64,000 bases of DNA from the NCBI RefSeq assembly GCF_003597395.2, contig NC_133790.1:21291407-21355406 (forward strand). Direction: 5' to 3'. The translations under genes and the position numbers were made by a program. Positions 43,196-55,944 of this stretch are shown piece after piece (positions within the stretch are counted from its first letter, which is position 1; each line of letters opens with the position of its first letter). Source of the stretch: Chelonoidis abingdonii. Its lineage: Eukaryota; Chordata; Testudines; Testudinidae. The notes beneath the pieces were generated by a model, which saw only the letters and a list, made by a program, of their open reading frames with translations, was not told the origin of the DNA and searched no databases.

Positions 43196-43447
43196 GTATT
43201 AGAGAGACAAGATGGGTGAGATACATCTTTTATTAGACCAACTTATGTTGGAGAGAGAGATACGATCTTTCAAGTTTACACAGAGCTCTTCTTTAGGTTT
43301 GGGAAAGGTACTCAGTGTCACAGCTAAATACAAAGTGGAATAAATTGTTTAGCACAAGTAGTTAACACATTTCAAGGGACCATTCAAGGTGAAGTGGCCC
43401 CTTGAAAAGAATGGTGCCTTGAAATGTTAGCTACTTATGCTAAACAA
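43196..43447 (-). mobile_element. Foldback retroelement fragment (Penelope-like, tentative)
   Basis: On the minus strand: CTAAAGAAGAGCTCTGTGTA, AACTTGAAAGAT, CAACATAAGTTGGTCTAATA and ATCTCACCCATCTTGTCTCT, the same unit as at 2041-2240. Its other part (43345-43447) is a second inverted repeat: 43345-43385 and 43409-43447 are reverse complements with a few mismatches and a 2-nt gap. Confidence 0.55.
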
Positions 43448-43589
43448 GAAAAGAAATAAGTAAATTTAGACATAAATGCCAATCTCACAAAGAGTTGTAC
43501 CAAAAAAAAATCAGCTCTCTCATATACACTGTATTTATTTTAGAACTAAAAGAACAGAATCAGACTCAAATACTGGGTCATATTTAACT

Positions 43590-44650
43590 TGATAGGCAAA
43601 CTATGGAAAAGTGGTCTAGCTGAATTACTGTAAAATGGTTGTACAACTGGCTGAAAGACCATACTCAAAGTGCAGTTATCAGTGGTTCAGTGTCAAACAG
43701 GGAGGACATATCTAGTGGAGTCTCGCAGGGGTCAGTCCTGGGTCTGGTACTATTCAATATTTTCATTAGTGTCCTGGATAAGAGTGGAGAGTACGTTTAT
43801 AAAACTTGCATATGACACCAAGCTGGGAGGGGTTGCAAGCACTTTAGAAGACAGGATTAGAATTCAAAACAACCTTGACCAATTGGAGAACTGGTCTGAA
43901 ATCAACAAGATGAAATTCAATAAAGACAAGTGCAAAGTACTTCACTAAGGAAGGAAAAATCACATGCCCAGTTACAAAATGGGGAATAATGGTTAGGTGG
44001 AAGTACTGGGAGTTACAATGGATCACATATTGAATATGATGCAACAATGTGATGAAGTTGCGAAAAAGGCCAATATCATTCTGGGGTATATTAACAGAAG
44101 TGTTGTGTATGAGAGACAGGAGGTAACTGTCTCACTCTATTCTGCACTGATGAGGCCTCAGCCAGAGTACTGTGTCCAATTCTGGGCGCTATATTTTAGG
44201 AAAGATGTGGACATATTGATGGAGTCCAGAGGAGAACAACAAAAATGTAAAAGGTTTAGAAAACGTGACCTATGAGGTAAGGTTAAACCACTGAGCATGT
44301 TTAGTCTTGAGAAAAGCAGACTGAGGTGGGACCCACTAACAGTCTTCAAATACGTTGAGGGCTGTTATAAAGAGGACTGTGATCAATTGTTCTCCATGTC
44401 CACTGCAGGTGGCATAAGAAGTAATGGGCTTAATCTGCAGCAAAGGAAATTCAAGTTAGATATTAGGAAAACCCTTCTAACTAGCAGGTAGTTAAACTCT
44501 AGAATAGGTTTTCCAAGGGAGACCCATCAATGGAGGTTTTTAAGAACAGGTTAAACAAACACCTGTCAGGATCCTGTCTCAGTGCAAGCAGGGGGCCAGG
44601 CTTTACTTCTTGAGGTCTCTTCCAGCCCTACATTTCTATGACTCTATGCT
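43590..44650 (+). pseudogene. CR1 LINE of a second subfamily, 3' fragment
   Basis: Reverse transcriptase pieces: GSVLGLVLFNIFISVLD-like start near 43730, a catalytic box degenerated from FADD to AYDTKLGG (about 43806-43830), IQNNLDQLENWSEINKMKFN, then in another frame DHILNMMQQCDEVAKKANII and RPQPEYCVQFWALYFRKDVD. It ends GAGGTCTCTTCCAGCCCTAC then TTTCTATGACTCTATG, a CR1 tail different from the copy at 41073. It has frameshifts and stops, is 5' truncated, and lies antisense to SPECC1L. Confidence 0.85.
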
Positions 44651-45276
44651 GCTAGACTGGGGCGTTAAGGAATTAACTTTTCTCTTATATCTCCAGATCA
44701 GCACATGCTTTAGCAACCCACATTCTTGCTTAAGTTAATTATTGTGGAGTTTGTGTTTTCACACTAGAATGAAGATTATGCAATGCCACCATAATTTAAG
44801 AAAAGAATGGAGATAGCTCCTTATAAGATTTGTGACAACATATAAGAAACCTGAGTCAAAATTCTCTTTTCAGGTTAAACGTGCTGGGTAGCCATGAGGG
44901 AACTGTACAGCCTGTTCCCAAATTCCAGTAAGGCACATGGTTTATATCAAGTTCTTACTGTTATGAAAACAGCGTGGAAGGAAACAAATGAAAATGAACT
45001 GTAGGGAGACAAAAAGAAATGGATTGTGATTGATATAAATCTTAAAATGAATATCTTAGGCCAACTGTATTCCAAATCAAAGAACTGATTTATGGTTTCA
45101 AGTTGGAGCCCAGGGGTGTGCCCACATTTATTGTGTATCTTTGCAAAAGTTTATTTTCTTAAAATCCCTATTTTACATCCTATAATGAAATTTTGCAAGC
45201 TACACACAATATATTAAAAACCCAACAGCAGTTCTCTTCTGAAGAGGATTCCATGGGGCAATTATTTTTCATTGTA

Positions 45277-46246
45277 CAGTAACTCCTCACTTAGTCATCC
45301 CGCTTAACATTGTTACATTGCTGATCAATTAGGGAACACACTCATTTAAAGTTGTGCAATACTCCACTCTTGCATTGTTTGGCTGCCTGCTTTCTCCACA
45401 GCTGGCAGCCTCCCTATGCCCCCGCAGTGCCTCCCGCCTGCCAGCAGACCCCGCGGATCAGCGCCTTCCCCCTCCTCCCCCCAGCTCCTTACCATGGCAA
45501 TCAGCTGGCTTGCGGTGTTTTGCAGGCAGGAGTGGGAGGGAGGAGTGAGAACTCGGCAGGAAGGCTCCCCCTCCTTTCCCTGCCTCCTAAACACTGCAAG
45601 CCAGCTGACTGCCCCAGGCAGGAGAGGGAGGGAGAGCCTGCGCCAAGTCCTCTCTCCTCCCTCCTAAATGCCACAAGCCAGCTGATTGACCGGGGCAGGA
45701 GGGAGGGGGGAGGAGTGAGGACTCGGCAAGCAGATTCCACCTCCCTCTCAAACGCGGCAAGCCAGCTGATTGCCCCAGGCAGGAGGGAGGGAGAAGGAGC
45801 AAGGATTCGGCACACAGGCTTCTCCTCCCTCTCCTGCCTCCCAAACGTGGCAAGTCAGCTGATTGCCCCGGGCAGGAGGGAGGGGGAAGGAGCGAGGACT
45901 CAGTGCGTCTCCCTCCGTAACCGGGCAATCAGCTGGCTTGTGGCATTTAGAAGGGAGGGAAGTAGGGGGAGAGGAGCCAGGACGCAGCGTGCGAAGTAAA
46001 GGGGGAGGAGGTGGGGGGGGAGAAAAGAGGTGGGTCAAGGGTGGGGGCTTAGGGAAGGAGTGGAGTGGGCAGGCTGAGGGTTGAACCCCCCGCCCCTGGT
46101 GCTTGCAGAGCAGGGGAAGCTGCCCTGGAACCTAACCCCCCCATTTACTTTAATTCTTATTGGGAAATTGGATTCACTTAACATTGTTTCACTTTAAAGT
46201 TGCATTTTTCAGTAACATAACTACAACGTTAAGTGAGCAGTTACTG
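45277..46246. mobile_element. Non-autonomous Tc1/mariner (Tigger-like) element
   Basis: Ends CAGTAACTCCTCACTTA and its inverted partner at 46229-46246 (CAGTAACTGCTCACTTAA when complemented), one mismatch in 17, flanked by TA on both sides, the target duplication of this superfamily. Further inward GTTACATTGCTGATCAATTA on the left and AACATAACTACAACGTT on the right match a reptile family I recognise. The middle is a GC-rich tandem array. No transposase. Confidence 0.75.
45495..45990 (+). repeat. GC-rich tandem array inside the mariner-type element
   Basis: About five units of roughly 75-110 bp, each with CAAGCCAGCTGATTGCCCC, GGCAGGAGGGAGGG and GAGCGAGGACTCGGCA-like parts. It gives open frames on several phases of both strands (for example 45352-45999 plus and 45748-46038 minus) that are repeat artefacts. 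Confidence 0.8.
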
Positions 46247-46470
46247 TACTGTCCCTCCACTGCTCTAATAGCAGCAGGTTTTCTTCCTACAGGGCCTACC
46301 ACTCTACTTCATACTTACACAGAGCAGTTGTGCTATTGTGATGGCCATTCTCCATCTATAACTCATTCATAATGCATTCTTTCATTGCAACCTTTGGTCT
46401 GCAAAAATGCAGGTATAAATCTTCAGACTTTAAGATTCGTGTAGAAACGTTAGTGAAATTTTTATCCTTA

Positions 46471-47283
46471 CTCAGAGGTGAAAGTGGGCTGGTATGGAGG
46501 ACTGGTAAGAAAAGGAGACTGAGGGAGGAAGGGAGAGAGAAGCCTGCTCCCTGCATAAAAATAGTTTAAACTCAGCTGTTCCCTGATGGTTCAGCCCCCA
46601 GGGCTAGGTTTCTGGCATCCTTGTTAATTTCACTCACAGTAGCTGGGGGGAGGGGGTCGAGGGGAGAGTGTGTTTGACCATGACGGGGGCAGTCTTTTTC
46701 TGCTCCCGGGATGAGGGGATCTCTCCAATACTAATATACACAACAAATACAAGCATTTGGCTGCACAGCTTAAATCCAGTGCTAATACAAGCAGGTGGAA
46801 GTGGAAAACTCACTGTCACATTGGTTTCTCGGCTCCTCCCTCCCCCTCCTCCAGTCAGACTGAAGACAAGGCTCTGCACTCCCCTCCCTCTCCCCGCCCC
46901 CACTCCCAGCAGGGGTTCTCCTCTAGGCTCTAGCTTTCAATAGGGACACTGGCTGAGATGCCTGCTGTTGCCGCCTGCAAAAGAACAGTTTAAACTCAGC
47001 TGTTCCCTGTGCAGTTCAGTGCCCACAGTTAGGAGCCATTTCTGGCATCCTTGTTTAATTTTGCTACCAGTTGTTGTTGGGCGTGTGTGACCATGGCAGG
47101 GGCAGTTCTTTTCTGCCCCCCGGGATGAGGGAATCTCCTAAACACAATCAAAATCAGGAACCATTTCCAAGCTCAAATCTATCCCATTCCCTCTCCAGCA
47201 GAGGATCATGGTTGTGATGTCCAAACTTTTTGCAGACCCTCTTTGAAATGTTCCTGTTTAAAAAAAAAAAAAAAAAAAAAAAA
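46471..47283 (+). repeat. Composite repeat with internal direct duplication and poly(A)
   Basis: 46553-46725 and 46978-47140 are diverged direct copies: both have AGTTTAAACTCAGCTGTTCC, TTTCTGGCATCCTTGTT, and TGACCATG followed by a GGGGCAGT...GGGATGAGG segment. The block starts CAGAGGTGAAAGTGGGCTGG, like the terminal repeat of the element at 47885, and ends with 24 A at 47260-47283. Could be a solo-LTR-like duplication, a tandem SINE or a processed repeat; not resolved. Confidence 0.5.
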
Positions 47284-47689
47284 GCCACAGAGAACATGGT
47301 GGAAAGATGTATCATGATTATTAGGGTTTATTTTGGGCAAAGCAATTTTGCTAAAGCAACTAAAGATTCACAGGGAAAGCAAATAGCTTCCATAGACAAA
47401 ACCACAAAGGGATTGGAGGGGAAAACTGAATATTCAGGGAAATTATTGTGCCTCCTTTGAAAGAAATAGTAGTTTTCATTCCAATCCACCCTCTTTATAT
47501 ATTGATTTAAATACCTGAAATGTCCTTAGGACATAGGGTACAATCTCAGATCTCTTTTTGTTTTGTCCTGCCTGCAGAGTGCAGAGGCTGAAATTGACAA
47601 AATTTTCTTTAAATATCTTGTACATTTCATGAAGGCTATTCCAGTTGTCCTTCATTCACCCCTGACCCACCCCTGCCCCCGCTCCCTCC

Positions 47690-47718
47690 CTGGCTGGCTG
47701 GCTGGCTGACTGGCTGTG
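47690..47718 (+). repeat. (GGCT)n microsatellite
   Basis: Five GGCT or GGCTG units with one GACT interruption. Confidence 0.8.
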
Positions 47719-47884
47719 GTTTTTGTCTTGGTTATTTACTCCTTGGCAGACACAGCCCAGCAGCACCTGCTGGCTCTCTGCAGGCAGCAGCCCACAGGGG
47801 CTGGTTGCTGGGGTCGCTGCTGTCGGTGGCAGGCTGCAGCTGCATTGTTTGTGACACATTCATACACATACACATGCATACAGT

Positions 47885-48525
47885 CAGAGGTGAAAGTAAG
47901 CCGGTCCGGTCTGGTACGGCATACCGGCAAGAGCCAGTACGCCGTGTTGGACTGCACTGACTTCCACGGCGGGGATTGAAAGGGCTCTGGGCTGCCCGTG
48001 GCTCTAGCGGCTGGGCTGGGGCCGGGATTTAAAGGGATCAAAGTTCCCCGCGGCTGCGGGCAGCCCAGAGCCCTTTGAATTCCAGCCACAGCTCCGGTGG
48101 GCTGGGCTGGGGCGGGGATTTAGAGGGCTCAAAGCTCCCCACGGCTGCAGGCAGCCCAGAGCCCTTTGAATCCCAGCCACGGCTCTGGCGGCTGGGCTGG
48201 GGCCAGGATTTAAAGGGCTCCGGGCTTTCCTCAGTGGCAGGAGCTCTGGGCCCTTTAAATCCCTGCCCCAGCCCCGCAAAGCTCGGGGTTCCCCCTGGTG
48301 GCCAAAACCCCGGGCCCTTTAATTTTCCGTTGAGCCCCAGGGGGCTCCCAGCCACCTCTGCAGCTGGGAGCCCCTGGTTGATTTAAAGGCCCTGGGTCTC
48401 CCAGCCACAGCTGGTTCCCCAGGGCCTTTAAACCTTGAGAGGCCACGCCTCTTCTGGATGAGGCCCCACCCTGCCCTCAGGACTCTGGCAGTACCGGTAA
48501 GTCTTGTAAGTTACTTTCACCCCTG
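47885..48525. mobile_element. Non-autonomous element with CAGRGGTGAAAGTAA ends
   Basis: CAGAGGTGAAAGTAA at 47885-47899 and TTACTTTCACCCCTG at 48511-48525 are inverted (14 of 15). Adjacent CCGGT motifs also mirror each other. The 641-bp inside is GC-rich with repeated AAAGGGCTCNGGGC and GCAGCCCAGAGCCCTTT blocks in both orientations, so it can fold extensively. No target duplication could be matched. Known to me as an abundant turtle element; superfamily not certain. Confidence 0.65.
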
Positions 48526-48742
48526 CCCTTACTCAAAATCAAAATGTGGGATTGCCAATAAACTGTCTGTTTCTTTAGCGTTATTTGTAAATTACCTGTA
48601 AATTAAATGGACAAACTGTACATAGGCATAGAACTTCACACAATGAATGATTGGTATGCTGAAGTACGCCTCAACTAATCTCAGTGAAATCATTGCTCTG
48701 GATAATGTCCAGAGCTGCAAACCATTTCTCAGTGTTATAATG

Positions 48743-48763
48743 TATTTATTTATTTATTTATTT
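48743..48763. repeat. (TTTA)n microsatellite
   Basis: Five tandem TATT units just before the MIR-like fragment. Confidence 0.85.
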
Positions 48764-48774
48764 GTCGATGAGAA

Positions 48775-48920
48775 GTTTTACTGTCAGGTGATCTTGGGAA
48801 AGTCATTTAACCTCTGTGGACAAGTTTCCCAATCTGTGAAATGTACTTAGCTCATATGCGTTATAAGACTTGATATTTATAAAATGTTTTGAGTCCTTAT
48901 ATAGAAGACACTATAAAAGT
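48775..48920 (+). repeat. MIR/CORE-SINE-like fragment
   Basis: GATCTTGGGAAAGTCATTTA, ACCTCTGTGGACAAGTTTCC, CAATCTGTGAAATG and, after a gap, TTATAAAATGTTTTGAGTCC with ACACTATAAAAGTGAAG follow the order of the ancient MIR-type SINE and its L2-like tail. Diverged, plus strand. Confidence 0.6.
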
Positions 48921-49373
48921 GAAGACTATTTTCCCCATGATATCCCACCATACAAACGAAGACTGCTGTTCTTTCTAGCATATTCAAATATCAGCATCAG
49001 TAGGATGAATTATACCTTTGCCACACGTTCTATATGGAGCCAAATCTTAAATTAACGCAAAACTGAGGCTGGTTAGAATGTTACAGGTCACTTGTTAAAT
49101 GCAGTTTCTCACTACAAACACATGACTTCAAAGCTCAGTGATCTGCCCTGGCTGTCTGTTGGTTTCCTGGTGGAGTTTTAAGGTGTGGATATTGACCCAT
49201 TAAGCCGTAAGTAGCCTGGGACTTGTCTTCCCAAGATACCATGCCTTATGCTGCTACAAACAGTCTATGTGAAGTTCCAGAGGTTACTGAAGAGCATTAT
49301 TGCAAAAATAACAGTCAAACGTTGGTGTTTAATGCTAGGACTAAATTCTATGCTTGCATAATATGGTGTTTCA

Positions 49374-51484
<2,111 letters not shown>

Positions 51485-51568
51485 CTGAAATAGATTTGGC
51501 ACTTTCCATGGCAGGTACTCTTGGCAATGAGGCTGGTCTGCTGGTAGAGGAAGTTCTCAACAAATGTT
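51485..51568 (-). CDS. SPECC1L: SPECC1L exon 2 of 7 in window (linker)
   Basis: 84-nt exon: two bases, 27 codons, one base. It reads [20 protein letters not shown] then ESAKSIS. The acceptor is CTCCTGAGCAG|AA and the donor ATTTCAG|GTAATA. A competing AG four bases upstream of the exon would add CAG and break the frame, so the inner AG is used. The linker is Ser/Arg/Pro rich like its neighbours. Trailing G joins TG of the next exon to give Val. The wrong frames are closed or unlike the family, which fixes the phase. Confidence 0.93.
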
Positions 51569-51938
51569 CTGCTCAGGAGAAAGAAACAGATGCAACACTA
51601 ATGCAGATTTCAGTTGTAGGGATGTGATCAGTGCAGAGACTGTGATAATCATTTATGAATTATAGAATCGGTTCATCTAGCTTACCATGACAGATAACCG
51701 ATTATATGTCTGCTTAGAAGGAGGCCGAAAGTTTGTCTGTTACCATAAAGTTCACTGTGGAGCCATCCTAACCATCCCCCTGCAACACTCCTTAGTAGAC
51801 TGCTGCCATGATTTGCTATAATGAAGCTCGTAAACACAAGGCTGGGCAAGAAACTCCATCTTCGCACATGTCAAAACTACTCCATAACTCAGGCAGTCGG
51901 AGGTGCTACTAAAGTAGATTACTGTCATCCTCTATGGA

Positions 51939-52445
51939 CAGGGCCCTACCAAATTCCCGGGCACGAAATACACGTCCCGGACCATGAAATCTGGTCTTTT
52001 GTGTGTTTTTACCCTGCACTACACAGATTTCATGGGGAAGACTACCATTTCTCAAACTGGGGGTCCTGACCCAAAACGGGGTTGTGTGGGGGGAAGGGAG
52101 AGTTTGAAAAGTTTTTTTTTTTTTTGCGGGGGAGGGTCACAATATTGCCACCCTTACTTTCTGGGCTGCCTTCAGAGCTTGGCGGCCAGAGAGTAGTTAC
52201 TATTGGCCAGGCGCCCAGCTCTGAAAGCAGCACCCACCAACAGCAGTGCAAAAGTAAGGGTAGCAGCATCACAACCCCCTTACAGTAAACTTGTGACCCA
52301 CCCCAACTCCTTTTTGGGTCAGGACCCCTACAATTGCAACACTGAAATTTCAGATGTAAATATCTGAAATAATGAAATTAGCGATCTTTAAAATCTTATT
52401 ACCACAAAATTGACTGAAATGGACTGTGAATTTGGTAGGGCCCTA
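51939..52445. mobile_element. Non-autonomous hAT element with perfect 8-bp target duplication
   Basis: TCTATGGA occurs at 51931-51938 and 52446-52453. The ends are CAGGGCCCTACCAAATTC and its inverted partner at 52428-52445 (17 of 18). An internal inverted repeat, GGGGTCCTGACCCAAAA with TTTTGGGTCAGGACCCC, is perfect over 17 bp and may mark a second, nested element. 507 bp, no transposase. The target duplication without mismatch suggests a fairly young insertion. Confidence 0.92.
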
Positions 52446-53939
52446 TCTATGGAGTTCAAATCCATCGTTGTTGTAACAATCTTTTATCATTCCATGCATA
52501 ATAGTAAGAAACTGCTTTAAATGCTAAAATGATGAAAGATTACTTCTGCACACTGGAAGTCAACGAAAAATTAATTTCTTAAAAAGATAAATCTAGCAAT
52601 AAAATGGATTTTGTATAAACATAAGACCCATTTTGATCGACCTTTAGATTAAAAAATAATTTTAAATCAAATTCTTTAAAATAATGAGTATATAAAAGAC
52701 ACCTGCTTAAAGAGTTATATAGCAATATAAAGTTAATAAGTACATAAAATCCAAAGAGGCAGTAATTTTTTGAAGAAAAATGAACAGAAATGCTAAAAAA
52801 ATATAAATCAGCCTAATTCATTAACAGAAATTGGTATATGAGCAACACAGACAGATGTAAAAAATACAAATATATACATTTAAAAAGTAAACAGATTTCT
52901 TACCTACCATGCCTAGTGTTCAGAATTTTGCCTCTCTCTGGTACAAGTTGATTATATTAAATGCATAAAACAATGTAAAGAATGCAGCTGCCTTTATGAC
53001 CACTTAATATATTAAGGTTATTAACTCTTGCAGGAGAAACAAAGAACTCTGAACACAGGTCCTGGCAGGCAACAAGCCTTTCAGATTACTTTGAGAATGT
53101 ATATATTTCTAATGCTTATGTCTACCCATGTATTCTGTTACAACAATTTCAGATGCTAAATCATTTACTTGGTAAGGCATTTCAATTTTACTTAAAAAAA
53201 ATTGAAGTATTCTAAAATTAAACCCCCCACTTTCCTAAGCAAATAACCCCAATATGCATTCAACAAAAGTACAGAAAGAAGTCTGGCATATATAGACATC
53301 ATTAAAGAGTAAATATACCGCTTGGAGTCATATGGGGATTATCTTGAGAAAACATCTACAAAAAGCTCCCAAACAGGCATAAATCAGACAGCTACACCCA
53401 GCATACAAAAACAATTCATTCTTACAGGAAGGGCACATTGTGAACAGAGTTTGACAGACAAAACAAAGTTACCAGAACAGGGAACTATTAGGAAATAGAG
53501 ATATCAACACTTGTTAACTTAATTCAGTTTTCTGTCTTGCTGTCAAAGCACCATTTCTTGAATACTGATAACATAGCAAAGAAAATTTAATTCATTTGCA
53601 TGTGCTAGCGTACCCTATATTTTTAATCTTGAAACCATGGACAATAATACAATAAGTACATACAAATGTCCTCTTTTTAAAGACTTTGGATAGTCCTCTG
53701 GGACAAAGTAGCATGACTTCATGTCACGAGTGCCATGTTGGCCTGGCTTTGCATTTGACTTCAATACATTTTGGCACTTTTAAAGGCATGCATATCCTGA
53801 TAGCAGGACATGGGATGGCTCTGTCAAAAATCCAGATGAGCATCAACTCTACAGAATTCATACATGGGCGAGACAAACTGTTAAAATATTTCTTTAGCAA
53901 TTTACCAAAGAGACATGGGAACATTGGAGCTCTGTGTTC

Positions 53940-54222
53940 CACTAACAGAGATCAAAAATTCGGGAGACTGGCTGGGAGCGTCCAGTTTTCTGAGAAATAT
54001 GGTACCTTTCAGCTCCCAGCTGCCGTGGGTGGAGGGAGGCCTCCATGCAGCTTCCAGCTGTCGCAGACAGACGGGGAACCCCACAGCTCCCTGCCACTGA
54101 AAACTATGGAGCCGCAATGGCAAAAGTCATAGACAGGTCACAGCTTCCCTGAATTTTTGTTTATTGCCCATGACATGTCTGTAACTTTTACTAAAAATAA
54201 CCATGACAAAATCTTAGCCTTA
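53940..54222. mobile_element. Truncated hAT-like element, right end
   Basis: The right side CATGACATGTCTGTAACTTT, TACTAAAAATAACCATGACA then AAATCTTAGCCTTA is the end of a turtle DNA element family I recognise. The matching left end (TAAGGCTAAGATTT) is not found, so it is one-sided. Open frames over it (53686-54132) have no recognised domain. Confidence 0.45.
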
Positions 54223-55413
54223 ACTATAATTCATGAGACAATTAATGAAGGAAGATACACACCTGGAAATTTAATTTAAATATCAATCATATAGTGTGTC
54301 AAATACTTGATGGGAGGAAGCCAGTGTTTATGGTGAAGAATGCACTGCTGGGAATGGCTGAGGTAACCAGTCGCACTGTACTAGCCTGTGTTTGGTACTA
54401 GTCTATAAAAATGAATTGTACTTACAGTAATTGACAAGGCTGTTGATAGTGAAATACTGGGATTCTGATATATTACAAGCTAAAGTTGTTAGACTGAAAA
54501 TTAAAGGAATGATCACAATTTAGTAGCAGGCGCAAGCTGCATATGTGAAGAGTTTCTAAAAGCTGTTTGCTGCACATTCAGGAGACAGAAACGAGGTGGC
54601 TCATAAAAAAGGGCATCTACTGTCATGAGTTAGATCCAGAAGAGTTACATGTAAAACTGGCCAGTGTCAGTAAATGTTCATTCTACACAAATCAATTTGC
54701 TGTTAATTACATGTTGTACTTGTAGAAAAAGCTAACAATTCTTTTAATGTAAAATTAATAATAAAAAGTCCTAATGAAATATGACTATTAGGATTTTGTT
54801 TATGAATCTGTTCTGAATAATTAATATAATTTCCAGTAAAACATATTTAATTAAAACCACTCTGAAACAAAACAGGTAGCTATTGAAATCCATGCAAACA
54901 AAAACTGAATCCTTTCAAGGGTCTTTATAAGGGAAAGTAAAGAAAAATATACAGACGCTCAGGATACCCTCAACCTTTTGAACTGGGATTATCTATGGAA
55001 TATGTTTAATAAATTTTGGCAGCAATTTTTTAAAGACAGATTAACTGTGCAAACAGCTACTACGTTCAGAAAAGTACCAGGAATTATTTGCTTCGGGACA
55101 GCAATTCTTGAACTCCAGTGAAAAAATGTACATTTCATGAGAATTAGTCTCTCTCCTCATCATACATGCATCTTTTTGATAACAAACATATATACTGAAA
55201 TGCACCAAGGTTCTGTGTTTCAACCTCTCTGAAATTCCGAGTTTTTGTGGGTCCAAGTCAAGATCAGTATTTATATTTTTTCTCAATTAAAAAAAAAAAA
55301 AAAAAGGTGAAAGGACCACTACCCACTTTACTCTTTATATTAAAGATACCTATTACAAGCCAATAGTAGCATAAGTTTTACAAGAAGTAAAGCTAATGAA
55401 GTCGAACACATAC

Positions 55414-55504
55414 CTTGAACAGGGATTTCTGCATAGCTTGGTCTTTTGTCTGACAAAGGTGTAAGGGGTTTGGAGGCTGATATTGGTCCACTTATAGAAT
55501 GCCT
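55414..55504 (-). CDS. SPECC1L: SPECC1L exon 1 of 7 in window (linker)
   Basis: 91-nt exon, 30 codons plus one base, starting in phase 0. It reads [20 protein letters not shown] and continues [10 protein letters not shown], the Ser/Pro-rich linker between the coiled coils and the CH domain. The acceptor is TGCTATTTTAG|AG and the donor TTCAAG|GTATGT (minus strand). The last base G joins AA of the next exon to make Glu. No folded domain is expected here; the segment is low complexity and likely a phosphorylation and microtubule-association region, which is inference from the family. The preceding exon should end with a Met-Gln codon pair; no such donor is seen between 55505 and 64000. Confidence 0.93.
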
Positions 55505-55781
55505 CTAAAATAGCAAGATATCATATAACAACATATTTAATTTGAAGATAAAGAGGAACCATCAAAATGGACTGTAAAACAAGTAGCCTCTCATTTGAGT
55601 TTGATGAGTTAATTACTGTATAAAATCTTCTTAACAAAAAGAATCACTACACTTATAGTAGCGTCAGAATGTGGCATAAATATGTTCAGGTTGGTATAAT
55701 GCGACATGCAAAGAGAATTCATGCTCATTTTTGCTTCTGTGAGATATATAAAAAAGGCCTGAATATTACTTTTTACCTGAG

Positions 55782-55944
55782 ACCTGGTCTACACACAGAC
55801 ATTGCACCAGTTTAACCAAAGTCGCAATATTAAACCCATGCAGCTGTGTGTATAAAATATGGAAAGAGTCCACACACAAAGCTGCACTGGTTTAATATTG
55901 AAACATTATTTAAACTGGTGCAGCTTCTATGCGTAGACAAGCCC
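55782..55944. mobile_element. Foldback MITE, GTCTACAC ends
   Basis: Nearly the whole 163 bp is an imperfect palindrome: TGCACCAGTTTAACC and CAATATTAAACC on the left return as complements on the right (GGTTTAATATTG, TTAAACTGGTGCAG). Ends ACCTGGTCTACAC and GTAGACAAGCCC. Confidence 0.75.

Larger units (their letters stand above)
51569..55413 (-). other. SPECC1L: SPECC1L 3.8-kb intron
   Basis: GTATGT...CCTGAGCAG. Contains the hAT element and hAT-like end listed separately; the remainder is AT-rich with a 17-A run at 55289-55305. Confidence 0.85.

Noticed and set aside
45352..45999. 215-codon open frame and several overlapping ones on both strands
   Set aside because: Produced by the tandem array in the mariner-type element; no domain, all phases open.
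52900..52960. Donor-like CTTAC|CT suggesting an exon on minus in the 3.8-kb intron
   Set aside because: The flanking exons join codon-perfectly without it, and no good acceptor or family-like reading frame accompanies it.
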